Notes under the pieces: generated by a model
Database searches by the model: none
Told to the model about the DNA's origin: nothing
The model's input: the letters and a program-made list of their open reading frames with translations, nothing else
Shown: positions 1 through 6,439 of the stretch, one piece after another
How the letters are laid out: the number at the start of each line of letters is the position of its first letter
Position numbering within the stretch: position 1 is the stretch's first letter
NCBI GenBank assembly: GCA_046498285.1
Contig: JAWOBA010000057.1
Location: 1 to 22,399 of the forward strand
Length of the DNA stretch: 22,399 nt
Direction of reading: 5' to 3'
From: B33-G16 sp046498285
GTDB taxonomy: Bacteria > Desulfobacterota > DSM-4660 > Desulfatiglandales > B25-G16
Made by a program: the position numbers and the translations under genes

Positions 1-146
1 AGTGGCAAGGGGGGGGAGAAGATAGGAAGTGATATGAATCTTACGTTGGTTACATAATTACGTTATAATTTCATGGACGTGCCCCTAATGAAGGATTGAA
101 TTGCTACTATCTCTGCGGAGAATGGAAAGATATTAGCATGGGTTGA

Positions 147-151
147 TTTAA
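147..151. repeat. Left target-site duplication of element copy 1 (TTTAA)
   Basis: TTTAA stands immediately before the CCCAG terminus and is repeated immediately after the CTGGG terminus at 326-330. Collapsing the two copies restores the reading frame of the interrupted cyclotransferase gene, which supports a genuine insertion. Confidence 0.8.
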
Positions 152-325
152 CCCAGATTATGCAGTAGCCACCTACTGCGGCCTGAAAAACCTTGCTACA
201 ACGATCGTTTCACGATTTTGCTTCTCAACATATTTACAAATATGCCTTCGGCGCAAAATCGCTCCAACTTCTCGTTTCGCTGAGGTTTTTCAACCCTCGT
301 GACGATACCTACTGCATAATCTGGG
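152..325. mobile_element. 174-bp foldback MITE-like element, copy 1
   Basis: The element begins CCCAGATTATGCAGTAG and ends with its exact reverse complement CTACTGCATAATCTGGG, a perfect 17-bp terminal inverted repeat. It is flanked by a direct repeat TTTAA (147-151 and 326-330), a 5-bp target duplication. Internal inverted pairs include TGAAAAACC/GGTTTTTCA, CGATTTTGC/GCAAAATCG and the central CATATTT/AAATATG, so almost the whole unit folds into one nested hairpin. No transposase frame fits inside. A second copy at 6440-6613 has the same length and very few differences. The 5-bp AT-rich duplication and CC-starting ends are compatible with mobilisation by an IS1380-like transposase; that assignment is inference. 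Confidence 0.85.
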
Positions 326-573
326 TTTAACGGGAATTAAGCCAGATTCCTCCAAATTAAAAGAACCTTTTGTACTTAATGAAATTGCTTATAACAGAAA
401 AACAAAAAATCTTTTAATAACCGGAAAAACATGGCCTAAAATCTATAAGATTAAATTGATTGAAAAAAATAGCTTTTTTTAAGGAGAGGATCCTAAGTAT
501 TTTTTAATCAGCGGAAAGCGGTCAGGTCTCCGTTGACTATTGTTAACTCAGTAACCATTCCAGGAAATGGAAA

Positions 574-678
574 ATGAAAGGGTTTATTGGCGTTACAGAC
601 AATGATTGGTTTGCATTCCTCTCCCAGCATCCAGATATACATGGTTATACCATTAATCCTTTCAATAAAAAATGGTAA
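574..678 (+). pseudogene. 5' fragment of an HNH-type endonuclease gene (remnant A)
   Basis: This 34-codon frame begins MKGFIGVTDNDWFAFLSQHP and stops at TAA 676-678. The opening, with its G-V-T-D-N-(D/E)-W-F-x-F-L-S pattern, is typical of the N-terminus of a family of predicted HNH restriction endonucleases of roughly 250-350 residues. Only the N-terminus remains; the rest becomes unrelated (IHGYTINPFNKKW). A purine-rich AGGAAAT sits about 10 bases before the ATG, and the same AGGAAAT-ATG arrangement recurs at 1732 and 6125. No HNH motif is present, so it cannot be an active nuclease. The family identity is from memory of the conserved N-terminal motif. Confidence 0.5.
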
Positions 679-928
679 AAAGAAGAATAGCTGCCTCTTC
701 ACACCAGCCGGTGACTTCACCGATATTTCATCGTTTATTCAATTTCTCAAAAAAATTTTAAAGCAAAATACCACCAGATTTCAACCATCCTCGATAGCCG
801 TGTGTAAACTTCACCTGTTTTTTTCATTGATTTTTCAGGCATAAATTGTCTATTTTAGCTTTATGGGCCGAAGCTCAACCCTTTTTTAGATAAGAAGTTA
901 AAAACAATCATAACCAAGGATCCACGCA
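679..928. other. Intergenic stretch with no supported gene
   Basis: Short overlapping frames on both strands show no family resemblance and are probably chance. The stretch is AT-rich with several T-runs. I see no convincing terminator or promoter; the only useful signal is AAGGATCC ahead of the PilZ start at 929. Confidence 0.5.
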
Positions 929-1300
929 ATGACCAAAGACACAACACAAAAACTGGTTGAGTATATCAACAACATGTCTGAACCTGAACGGATACAACTA
1001 TTAGAGAAGGTAGAAGAATGGCAATTGGATGATAAACGGAAGCACCCCCGGCGGTCCTATCTTATGCCTGCAGATTATATCATCAAGGATAATAAGAGCA
1101 AAGGCTTGGTAAAAGATCTGAGCCTGGGAGGTGTATTCCTCAAACCCAGCGAAGTTGAATCCTTGTCCATAGGACAGGAGGTTTTACTGGTCATACCCTA
1201 TCCAGACAATAAAAGGAATGTCAGAATCACTGGTGAAATCGTCAGGATAGACTCACAGGGGGTGGGTATCAAGTTTAGAAAGGAATCCATCATTCGCTAA
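929..1300 (+). CDS. PilZ-domain protein (likely c-di-GMP receptor)
   Basis: A 123-residue soluble protein. Residues 1-33 form a charged helix (TQKLVEYINNMSEPERIQLL). The PilZ domain follows: RKHPRR at about 37-42 supplies the RxxxR c-di-GMP-binding motif, and DLSLGG at about 63-68 supplies the (D/N)xSxxG motif. The remainder has the alternating hydrophobic pattern of the beta-barrel, ending GVGIKFRKE. Both ligand motifs are intact, so c-di-GMP binding is expected from family knowledge; the output is unknown. It resembles the short single-domain PilZ proteins common in deltaproteobacteria. The start has AAGG about 10 bases upstream. It stands alone between remnants, with no enzyme or motility gene nearby to suggest the pathway it controls. 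Confidence 0.85.
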   Translation: MTKDTTQKLVEYINNMSEPERIQLLEKVEEWQLDDKRKHPRRSYLMPADYIIKDNKSKGLVKDLSLGGVFLKPSEVESLSIGQEVLLVIPYPDNKRNVRITGEIVRIDSQGVGIKFRKESIIR

Positions 1301-1336
1301 GCAGCTTCAAGGCATTGTTTTGCCCAAAAACAAGGT

Positions 1337-1527
1337 GAGACCTTTGAAAAACCCGGCGATTTTCACTATCCCGAAAAAGACGATGGGTTTTTTTGAAGTG
1401 ACTGGTGGCTTCCGGCTCGTAGAGCCTCCCGCTCGGAGAGAAGGGTGCTGAAAAGACCAGCCCGGGAGCCTCGGAGCTGAAAAAAAGCCCATCGTCTTTA
1501 GATCAAGAGGGATTATGCAAAGGTCTC
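1337..1527. mobile_element. 191-bp inverted-repeat element (family 2, copy A)
   Basis: It begins GAGACCTTTG (1337-1346) and ends CAAAGGTCTC (1518-1527), an exact 10-bp terminal inverted repeat that continues imperfectly (AAAAACCC against CATAATCC). A second, long inverted pair lies inside: AAAGACGATGGG plus a T-run at 1376-1394 against an A-run plus GCCCATCGTCTTT at 1480-1499, with a single-base bulge. No coding frame is evident, so it is probably a non-autonomous element or the deletion derivative of an insertion sequence. AGG flanks both sides if the ends are read as TGAGACC and GGTCTCA, but that 3-bp duplication is weak evidence. A diverged relative is at 8395. Confidence 0.6.
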
Positions 1528-1534
1528 AAGGCAT

Positions 1535-1597
1535 AACAGCCCCTTAACCATACGTGAACATATCTCGCCGAATAACCTTTTAAAAGGGGCTGCTGTT
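1535..1597. repeat. Imperfect hairpin AACAGCCCCTT / AAGGGGCTGCTGTT
   Basis: AACAGCCCCTTAA (1535-1547) can pair with TTAAAAGGGGCTGCTGTT (about 1580-1597) with a small bulge, around a loop of about 30 bases. It lies directly after the 191-bp element. It has no T-tract like a terminator and no gene just before it, so its role is unknown. Confidence 0.4.
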
Positions 1598-1731
1598 TCT
1601 GAATGCGTAAAAGAGGGTTGATTCCAAAACGCCTTATGAACAAATCAAGTCCCACTGGAATACTGTTCGAATTCCACGGGATAAACATCCGTGGATATTG
1701 TTGGATTAGTAAACGTTCAAGGAAATACGAA

Positions 1732-1860
1732 ATGAGATACTTTATCGGCGTCATGGATCAAGCGGGAAGAAGGTTTGAACTAAGGCGCAAGGCAACTAAA
1801 TCTCATTGGGCAAAGTGGAATCGTGAATTTTTCTCCCCTGTGCGCCGTGCATATCCTTAA
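1732..1860 (+). pseudogene. 5' fragment of the HNH-type endonuclease gene (remnant B)
   Basis: The frame begins MRYFIGVMDQ, matching the first ten residues of the copies at 574 (MKGFIGVTDN) and 6125 (MRFIIGIMDN), then diverges into AGRRFELRRKATKSHW and stops after 42 residues. The upstream context is shared with the 6125 copy: CAAGGAAAT followed by about 7 bases and ATGAGAT. A longer frame runs from 1603 through this point, but its first part has no recognisable similarity, so the ATG at 1732 is the informative one. The conserved upstream context indicates common ancestry, not chance. Confidence 0.4.
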
Positions 1861-1909
1861 TCTACATAAATCACTTTGGTTTTGCATCTAGAATGATGGG
1901 AGGGATTTT

Positions 1910-2011
1910 ATGCACAGCAGGATAATCCCTGAAGCAGTTTTTGGTAAAAACAGAGATAGGCTGAGAGAAAAAATTAAAAAGTTAAAACACCTTTTAAAGC
2001 TAAAGGCATAA
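1910..2011 (+). CDS. Possible 33-residue basic peptide
   Basis: The frame ATG 1910 to TAA 2011 follows a good ribosome-binding sequence (GGGAGGG about 6 bases upstream). It encodes a lysine-rich, leucine-rich C-terminus (KIKKLKHLLKLKA) that could be a short amphipathic helix. I recognise no family. It sits among remnants, so it may equally be the relic of a longer gene or chance. Confidence 0.2.
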   Translation: MHSRIIPEAVFGKNRDRLREKIKKLKHLLKLKA

Positions 2012-2025
2012 GCATTTAGATTTTT

Positions 2026-2289
2026 ATGACAAAACAATATCCAAAATTCTGGACCTGAAAAGAAAGACTCGGATTTTATTTTGAAACCATTGAGACGCCA
2101 GCGGGGATCACAATTGATTTGGTGGGTATTGCTCTTACCCTCATGGTTTCAGCCAACTTTGTACTAGAAGCGCACGGCATCTCTGCAGCTTTTCGCCAGA
2201 TTTTGAAAGTTGCCAAGGCAGTCATACTACCTATTTTTATTTTCTCAGGTCTTTTGTGCCATATTGGGAATCGGGCCAATCCAAAATAA
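2026..2289 (+). pseudogene. Truncated voltage-gated ion channel gene
   Basis: From ATG 2026 the frame reads MTKQYPKFWT, hits TGA at 2056-2058, then continues in the same frame KERLGFYFETIETPAGI, then TIDLVGIALTLMVSANFVLE, and ends at TAA 2287-2289. The segment '(L)GFYFETIETPxG' followed by a long hydrophobic helix resembles the N-terminal S1-S2 region of bacterial Kch-like ion transport proteins (PF00520), which normally run to about 250-280 residues with a selectivity filter. Only about 76 residues remain and there is no pore, so this is non-functional. A second hydrophobic segment (AVILPIFIFSGLLCHI) is present. Confidence 0.5.
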
Positions 2290-2345
2290 TTTGGTAACTT
2301 TTTGACGCCCTATGAGCGCACACAAGGATCACAAGGGATCGGATC

Positions 2346-3779
2346 ATGGACGTATTAAAGTGGGCCTTGCTCGCCCTTATCATCCTGGTGGCGGTTGCCA
2401 CCGCATCTCATGCACTGCTCTATAAACGAGATCCTAGGGCAGCTCTGGCATGGATAGCGGTCTGCCTGCTGTATCCTTTGCTGGGGCCAGTTTTATATGT
2501 TCTTTTCGGCGTCAACCGCGTGCGCACTCGGGCTAAAAAACTGGGGCATCGCTGGCAGTTCTTTCTTCCGGTGGTCTTTGAGCGCCCGGAGCATCAAGGT
2601 TCAGCAGCGTTATCCAGCCTTGACGTCCCTGAAGAGGTTAAAGCGATAGCCCGGATTTCCGATGCCGTAACCAGGCGGCCCTTGGTGGGAGGTAACGGGA
2701 TAGAGTTCCTGCACAATGGAGAGCAAGTATATCCTTCCATGCTCGAGGCGATCGAGGGCGCGGAACGCACACTGTTTCTCTCCACCTACATTTTCGAGAC
2801 CAATGACACCGGGCTGCGCTTCATCGACGCACTGGCCCGTGCTGCAAGGCGAGGTGTGGATGTCAGGGTGATTATCGACGGTGTCGGTCAATGGTACTCA
2901 ATCCCGCGAGCTGGAACTCTCCTTGAAAAACAGGGGGTGCGAGTTGCCCGCTTTCTGCCTCCAAGCCTGATACCTCCCAAGCTGCGTATCAACCTGCGTA
3001 ACCATCGCAAGATTTTGGTCGCAGATGGAACTATCGGTTTTATCGGCGGGATGAATATTGGCGACCGACACTTAACAGAGAGGTTTGAGAATCCCTCCAG
3101 GGTGGTGGACGCTCACTTTCGTCTCACCGGGCCGGTTGTCACCCAGATAGAAAAGGTGTTTCTCGAGGACTGGGGATTCATTACAGGCGAACATACTGTC
3201 CCATCACAGGCCTTGGCAATCGAAACCGATAGGATAATCTGCCGAGCTATTATCGATGGTCCTGACGAAGACCTAGACAAACTCTCTACTATTCTGTTGG
3301 GTGCTGTTTCTGCTGCTCACCAGCGGATCTCTATAATGACTCCTTACTTTCTTCCCTCACGGGAATTGATTGCCGCTCTTCAGTCGGCTGCCCTGCGTGG
3401 TGTAGAAGTAACAATTCTTTTGCCAGCCAAGAACAACTTGCCCTTTGTCCATTGGGCTACGCGCAAAATGCTCTGGGAGCTGTTAGAATGGGGTATCCGG
3501 GTCTTTTACCAGCCGCCTCCATTTGTTCACACCAAACTGTTCGTCGTGGACGACCTATACGGCCTGATCGGCTCGGCCAATATCGATCCCAGAAGCCTGC
3601 GCCTGAACTTTGAGCTCGCCGTTGAGGTTTTTGATTCGCAGTTTGCTAAAATCCTTTCAGAGCATATCCAAAGGAGTTTGGAGAGGTCACTGGAGATCTC
3701 CCTTGAGGATCTGGAGAGTCGCCAGTTGCCGGGTAGGATCCGCGATGCACTGGCCTGGCTCTTTTCTCCATACCTCTGA
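2346..3779 (+). CDS. cls: Cardiolipin synthase-like phospholipase D family protein
   Basis: A 477-residue membrane enzyme expected to join two phosphatidylglycerols, or transfer a phosphatidyl group, to make cardiolipin at the inner membrane. Residues 3-24 and 34-55 are hydrophobic transmembrane segments (PLDc_N-like). Two complete HxKxxxxD motifs follow: H220-K222-D227 in NHRKILVADG, with GFIGGMNIGD just after, and H395-K397-D402 in HTKLFVVDD, with GLIGSANIDPRS after. Length and architecture match bacterial ClsA-type synthases. The first ATG at 2346 sits directly before the first membrane segment, and GGATC stretches upstream give only a weak ribosome-binding site. It is monocistronic and convergent with the PHP gene. 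Specificity for cardiolipin over another phosphatidyl transfer cannot be read from sequence alone. Confidence 0.88.
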   Translation: MDVLKWALLALIILVAVATASHALLYKRDPRAALAWIAVCLLYPLLGPVLYVLFGVNRVRTRAKKLGHRWQFFLPVVFERPEHQGSAALSSLDVPEEVKAIARISDAVTRRPLVGGNGIEFLHNGEQVYPSMLEAIEGAERTLFLSTYIFETNDTGLRFIDALARAARRGVDVRVIIDGVGQWYSIPRAGTLLEKQGVRVARFLPPSLIPPKLRINLRNHRKILVADGTIGFIGGMNIGDRHLTERFENPSRVVDAHFRLTGPVVTQIEKVFLEDWGFITGEHTVPSQALAIETDRIICRAIIDGPDEDLDKLSTILLGAVSAAHQRISIMTPYFLPSRELIAALQSAALRGVEVTILLPAKNNLPFVHWATRKMLWELLEWGIRVFYQPPPFVHTKLFVVDDLYGLIGSANIDPRSLRLNFELAVEVFDSQFAKILSEHIQRSLERSLEISLEDLESRQLPGRIRDALAWLFSPYL

Positions 3780-3848
3780 ATCCATGAAATAGTAATGGAG
3801 TAGAGATCCCCGCCAAATCTCTGGAGGCCGGGTATCCTGTAGCCCGTA

Positions 3849-4853
3849 TCAGATTGAGCCATCTCTCCTCTTCCTATTGTTCTCGATTTTCCCATTAATG
3901 CTGCTCTTGATATCGTCTCTGAGTTTTTTAGATTTTGAATTAATAACCGTGTAACTATACTTGAAATTCTTTTCAACAATATCTGGATAATTCTTAAAAT
4001 TGGCTTTGAGCTTGAAGCTGGTTGAGGTAAGCTTTTTCAGTATATCGATTTCTTTTCCAATTACCTTATTTTGCTTATTCTTTACAGCATCAAGGAATGC
4101 TTCGCAATTGTTCTCGCAAAACGCATAACTAACCACCTTCCCTATATGGCGGAGCCTATGAGCATCGCTTCCTCCGGTAATGGACTTATCGAGATTAAAG
4201 CCTAACACCGCAGATCGCAGGTTCCATTTTTTAAGGTTCTGTGAATTGATCACCTCCACGCCATCAACCATACCAAATAATCGCCGTAGCCGTTCTTCCG
4301 AGAAAAGGGTGTTGCAGATGCCCGTATAGGCCGCGCAGTAAGGGTGAGGAAAGATGATAATCCCTTTAAATGCACGCGCTCGTTCGATAACCTCCTCCAT
4401 CTTCAGAGATATTGAGCTCATGACGTTGTTCCCCATATTTGGTCTTATCTCATTTTCATAGAATCGGTCGAGGCTTTCAATATCATAGAAATAGACAAGG
4501 AGATGGGCTCCTTCTTTTGAGGTTATTTCAATACCTGGAATGCTAAGCGTACTCGTATCTTTGTGAATCTCAACAGCCCCTCTGATATCATTATGATCGG
4601 TAATGGCAATGCCGATGCCCAGCTCGCGAACCCGATAAGCAATCTCTTCCACTGAGCTAAGCCCATCTGAATAATGTGTGTGAGCATGCATATCAACAAC
4701 CGTATAGTGCTTTGTCAATTCCGGAAGATCCGGTTTCTTAAATATAATTCTATTTGTGTTATTCATATCCGTTGACTTCTTATCTTTTGTTTTGTTTAGG
4801 GCTCTTACCATTTTTTTGACAAAAAAAATAGTCTTATGCTCTTTAAGGACCAT
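3849..4853 (-). CDS. PHP-domain metal-dependent phosphoesterase
   Basis: A protein of up to 334 residues. PHP metal-binding motifs occur in order: DMHAHTHYSDG (H56, H58, H60), ITDHND (D86, H87), PGIEIT (E109), FPHP near residue 172 and GSDAH near residue 234. This is the pattern of TrpH-like PHP phosphoesterases that hydrolyse phosphate esters with a metal cluster; the natural substrate is unknown. The C-terminal hundred residues are lysine-rich and not recognisable. The first ATG lacks a good ribosome-binding site; the ATG for residue 30 (MNNTNRII, starting at 4766) is an alternative that removes a basic leader with no PHP content. It is not linked to a polymerase domain, so it is a stand-alone enzyme rather than a PolC/DnaE proofreading module. 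Its 3' end faces the cls gene. Confidence 0.83.
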   Translation of the reverse strand: MVLKEHKTIFFVKKMVRALNKTKDKKSTDMNNTNRIIFKKPDLPELTKHYTVVDMHAHTHYSDGLSSVEEIAYRVRELGIGIAITDHNDIRGAVEIHKDTSTLSIPGIEITSKEGAHLLVYFYDIESLDRFYENEIRPNMGNNVMSSISLKMEEVIERARAFKGIIIFPHPYCAAYTGICNTLFSEERLRRLFGMVDGVEVINSQNLKKWNLRSAVLGFNLDKSITGGSDAHRLRHIGKVVSYAFCENNCEAFLDAVKNKQNKVIGKEIDILKKLTSTSFKLKANFKNYPDIVEKNFKYSYTVINSKSKKLRDDIKSSINGKIENNRKRRDGSI

Positions 4854-5049
4854 TTAAAGGTAAATAAAATAAAAGGGGACATTGGTTGGTTCCAAGCCAA
4901 CTTGACAACATAGCAACAAAGAGATATGTTTTTTATATACTGGGGAAATCCTGACTTGATGCACCTGGTCCCCTACATCATGTTATGGGCTGGGCCATTG
5001 CTGTAGCAACTTACGCCGCCTTGCCTTACGGACCCAAATTAATAACTAA
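4854..5049. other. Intergenic stretch before the AbrB region
   Basis: About 200 bases upstream of the PHP gene. It contains a short frame from ATG 4985 (MGWAIAVATYAALPYGPKLI) stopping at 5071. That frame could be the start of the broken frame that follows at 5050, if one frameshift is assumed. There is no clear promoter or hairpin. Confidence 0.3.
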
Positions 5050-5334
5050 AGTGATCTCATTACTGAGATAAAGCATTCAGATGAATCATTAGCGGAGCGT
5101 CTCAGCGCAGATGAACTGAGAGCTTTGCAAAACCTGAGCATTTTTTTACTCCGAATAGAGGGGGTAGACTTTTCCGAATTGATCACCCATAAAATCGCCT
5201 TTCATTTTCCACATGAGCAGATGGTTTATGGCCCTGCCTATAGGGAAAAAGCCTGGGAGGAAATTTCAATCGATGTCTTGATTTCCTATTCTCGATCGTC
5301 AGGTCTCACCGAGCTTTCAACAGAAGAGCCTTGA
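5050..5334 (+). pseudogene. Unrecognised frame without a good start, possibly decayed
   Basis: An open frame follows TAA 5047-5049 and ends at TGA 5332-5334, about 94 codons. It reads KHSDESLAERLSADELRALQ, then NLSIFLLRIEGVDFSELIT, HKIAFHFPHEQMVYGPAYRE and KAWEEISIDVLISYSRSSG. It contains no ATG near its start; the first usable start is TTG 5125. The amino-acid composition looks protein-like, with a helical, charged N-terminus. I do not recognise the family. A frameshift could join it to the preceding frame at 4985. It is followed two bases later by another short frame (5336-5482). Confidence 0.3.
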
Positions 5335-5335
5335 T

Positions 5336-5482
5336 ATGCACAATATGGGCAAGACATCGCTTTTGGCCATTTCCTATTTAAATCTTAGCCTGCGTAAATT
5401 CTGGGATGTAGTTGACCCGGTTAAATACAATCAATGGCAATTGCAATGGTCCCTATTGAGGAAATTCAAGGCCCAACAATGA
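5336..5482 (+). CDS. Possible 48-residue hypothetical protein
   Basis: ATG 5336 to TGA 5482 starts one base after the previous stop. It encodes MHNMGKTSLLAISYLNLSL, then RKFWDVVDPVKYNQWQLQWS and LLRKFKAQQ. The aromatic-rich C-terminal half (W, Y, W, W) looks like real protein rather than noise, but I recognise no family. It might be the C-terminal piece of a gene broken together with the preceding frame. Confidence 0.25.
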   Translation: MHNMGKTSLLAISYLNLSLRKFWDVVDPVKYNQWQLQWSLLRKFKAQQ

Positions 5483-5570
5483 AAGAAGAAGAGGGGTCTC
5501 ATGTATCCCCCTTATAGAAGAGCTAAGGTACAATTCGTGCGTTTGTAATCTTTAAAGAAAGGAGTACATT

Positions 5571-5909
5571 ATGAAAGAAGAATACGAAAAGCTGATTGAG
5601 ATGGTTAAGAAAAACGTGCCTGATAAAGAAATGATGGAGAAGCTGGGCCTCCAGAGTAAAGCTACACTGAAAAAGATGTACTACGATGCCCTGGTGGAGG
5701 CTGGGAAGATCAAGGATATCCTCACCGAAAAGGAGGCTACAAAAGAAACGGCGAAAAGAAAAACGTTCAGTATCGGCAAGAGAGGAACAATGACTCTCAG
5801 CAAGGCACTCCTCGTAGACGAGCTTGGCTTCAAAGAAGGGGACACGTTTACTGTCTCAGTAAGAAAAGATAATATCATCCTGAGAAAAGAGGAAAGGGAT
5901 ACAGGCTAA
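5571..5909 (+). CDS. AbrB/SpoVT-type swapped-hairpin transcriptional regulator
   Basis: A 112-residue protein with a strong ribosome-binding site (AAAGGAG, 7 bases before ATG). Residues 65-106 (TFSIGKRGTMTLSKALLVDE, then LGFKEGDTFTVSVRKDNIIL) match a SpoVT-AbrB DNA-binding domain: the beta strand with GKRGTMTL, the 'LGFKEGD' turn and the closing strand ending in LRK. Residues 1-48 are an additional helical unit (EKLIEMVKKNVPDKEMMEKL, then GLQSKATLKKMYYDALVEAG) resembling a small helix-turn-helix. Such regulators act as dimers; many small relatives are antitoxins, but no toxin gene follows within 200 bases, so a free-standing regulator is likelier. It may repress its own promoter, which is common in the family but not shown here. 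Confidence 0.78.
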   Translation: MKEEYEKLIEMVKKNVPDKEMMEKLGLQSKATLKKMYYDALVEAGKIKDILTEKEATKETAKRKTFSIGKRGTMTLSKALLVDELGFKEGDTFTVSVRKDNIILRKEERDTG

Positions 5910-6124
5910 AATAAGAAAATAACTCTGCGATAAAATGATCGGTTCCAGGTTCAGACTTCAATGTTCAAAGGTTATAGTCTAAAGATATTCTTAATAACAC
6001 CCTTGTCCTAAATCGATTTTTTATTTGGACAGCATTTGAACCCTGTAAGCACGTAAATACTATGAGACCTGGTCTCACTGTGTTTGGCTCCTGGTGAGCC
6101 AGAAAGCTCTCAAGGAAATCCAGA
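5910..6124. other. Intergenic stretch with short palindromes
   Basis: No gene is supported. It contains the 15-bp palindrome TGAGACCTGGTCTCA at 6063-6077, whose halves equal the outer ends of the 191-bp element, and a small hairpin TGGCTC/GAGCCA at about 6083-6100 just before remnant C of the HNH-type gene. Confidence 0.4.
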
Positions 6125-6434
6125 ATGAGATTCATTATCGGCATCATGGATAATGATTGGTGTACATTTCTCTCACATCAGGAACCTTCTGCCTTCTTCT
6201 GGAGAGATCAAGGCGGACTTGAGGTAGATCTTGTAATTAAGGCAGATGGACAATTCTGGCCGATTGAGATAACATTGATTTTTACGCCGACAGTAAATCA
6301 TCTTAAGGTCCTTAACAGTTTCAAGGCGCTTGCCGCACATGAAGCAGGGGACAGACATGTATTACAATGTTGAAAAAAAGATGAATCTGCCGGATAATAC
6401 TATTGCCATGACATGGTCTAGTTTCTGGGAGTAG
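6125..6434 (+). pseudogene. Fused remnant: HNH-type start joined to a DUF4143 ATPase tail
   Basis: The first 18-20 residues (MRFIIGIMDNDWCTFLSHQE) are the same HNH-type N-terminus seen at 574 and 1732. From about 6185 the frame switches to FFWRDQGGLEVDLVIKADG, FWPIEITLIFTPTVNHL and FKALAAHEAGDRHV. This is the C-terminal nuclease-like segment of AAA ATPases with a DUF4143 tail, which normally reads 'YFWRD..G.EVDLLIE..G...PIEIK...TP'. The frame stops at 6373, but a shift near 6357 continues it as YYNVEKKMNLPDNTIAMTWS, ending at TAG 6432-6434. The conserved lysine of 'PIEIK' is threonine here. This is a chimera of two broken genes with a frameshift and should be inactive. The 174-bp element's target duplication starts the next base. 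Confidence 0.6.
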
Positions 6435-6439
6435 TTAAA

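Larger units (their letters stand above)
70..482 (+). pseudogene. Glutamine cyclotransferase remnant, interrupted by a 174-bp element
   Basis: This is the C-terminal part of a glutaminyl-peptide cyclotransferase (PF05096-type, which forms pyroglutamate at N-termini), now broken. Before the inserted element the frame reads ISAENGKILAWVDL, matching the family's 'I.P.TGKV..WIDL' segment. After it the frame reads GLTGIKPDSSKLKEP, then FVLNEIAYNRKTKNLLITG and KTWPKIYKIKL, matching the family's 'VLNGIAYDP..RLFVTGK.WPK' end. It stops at TAA 480-482. An in-frame TGA at 97-99 lies upstream, probably replacing a sense codon, and the region further upstream is degenerate. Removing the element and one TTTAA copy gives GTT GAT TTA ACG GGA (VDLTG), so the gene was continuous before insertion. 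The 5' part lies outside the window or is lost. The family call rests on remembered motif patterns, not an alignment. Confidence 0.7.

Noticed and set aside
508..844. Overlapping frames at 508-720 (minus) and 587-844 (plus)
   Set aside because: They overlap the HNH-type remnant in other phases and show no similarity to any family I know.
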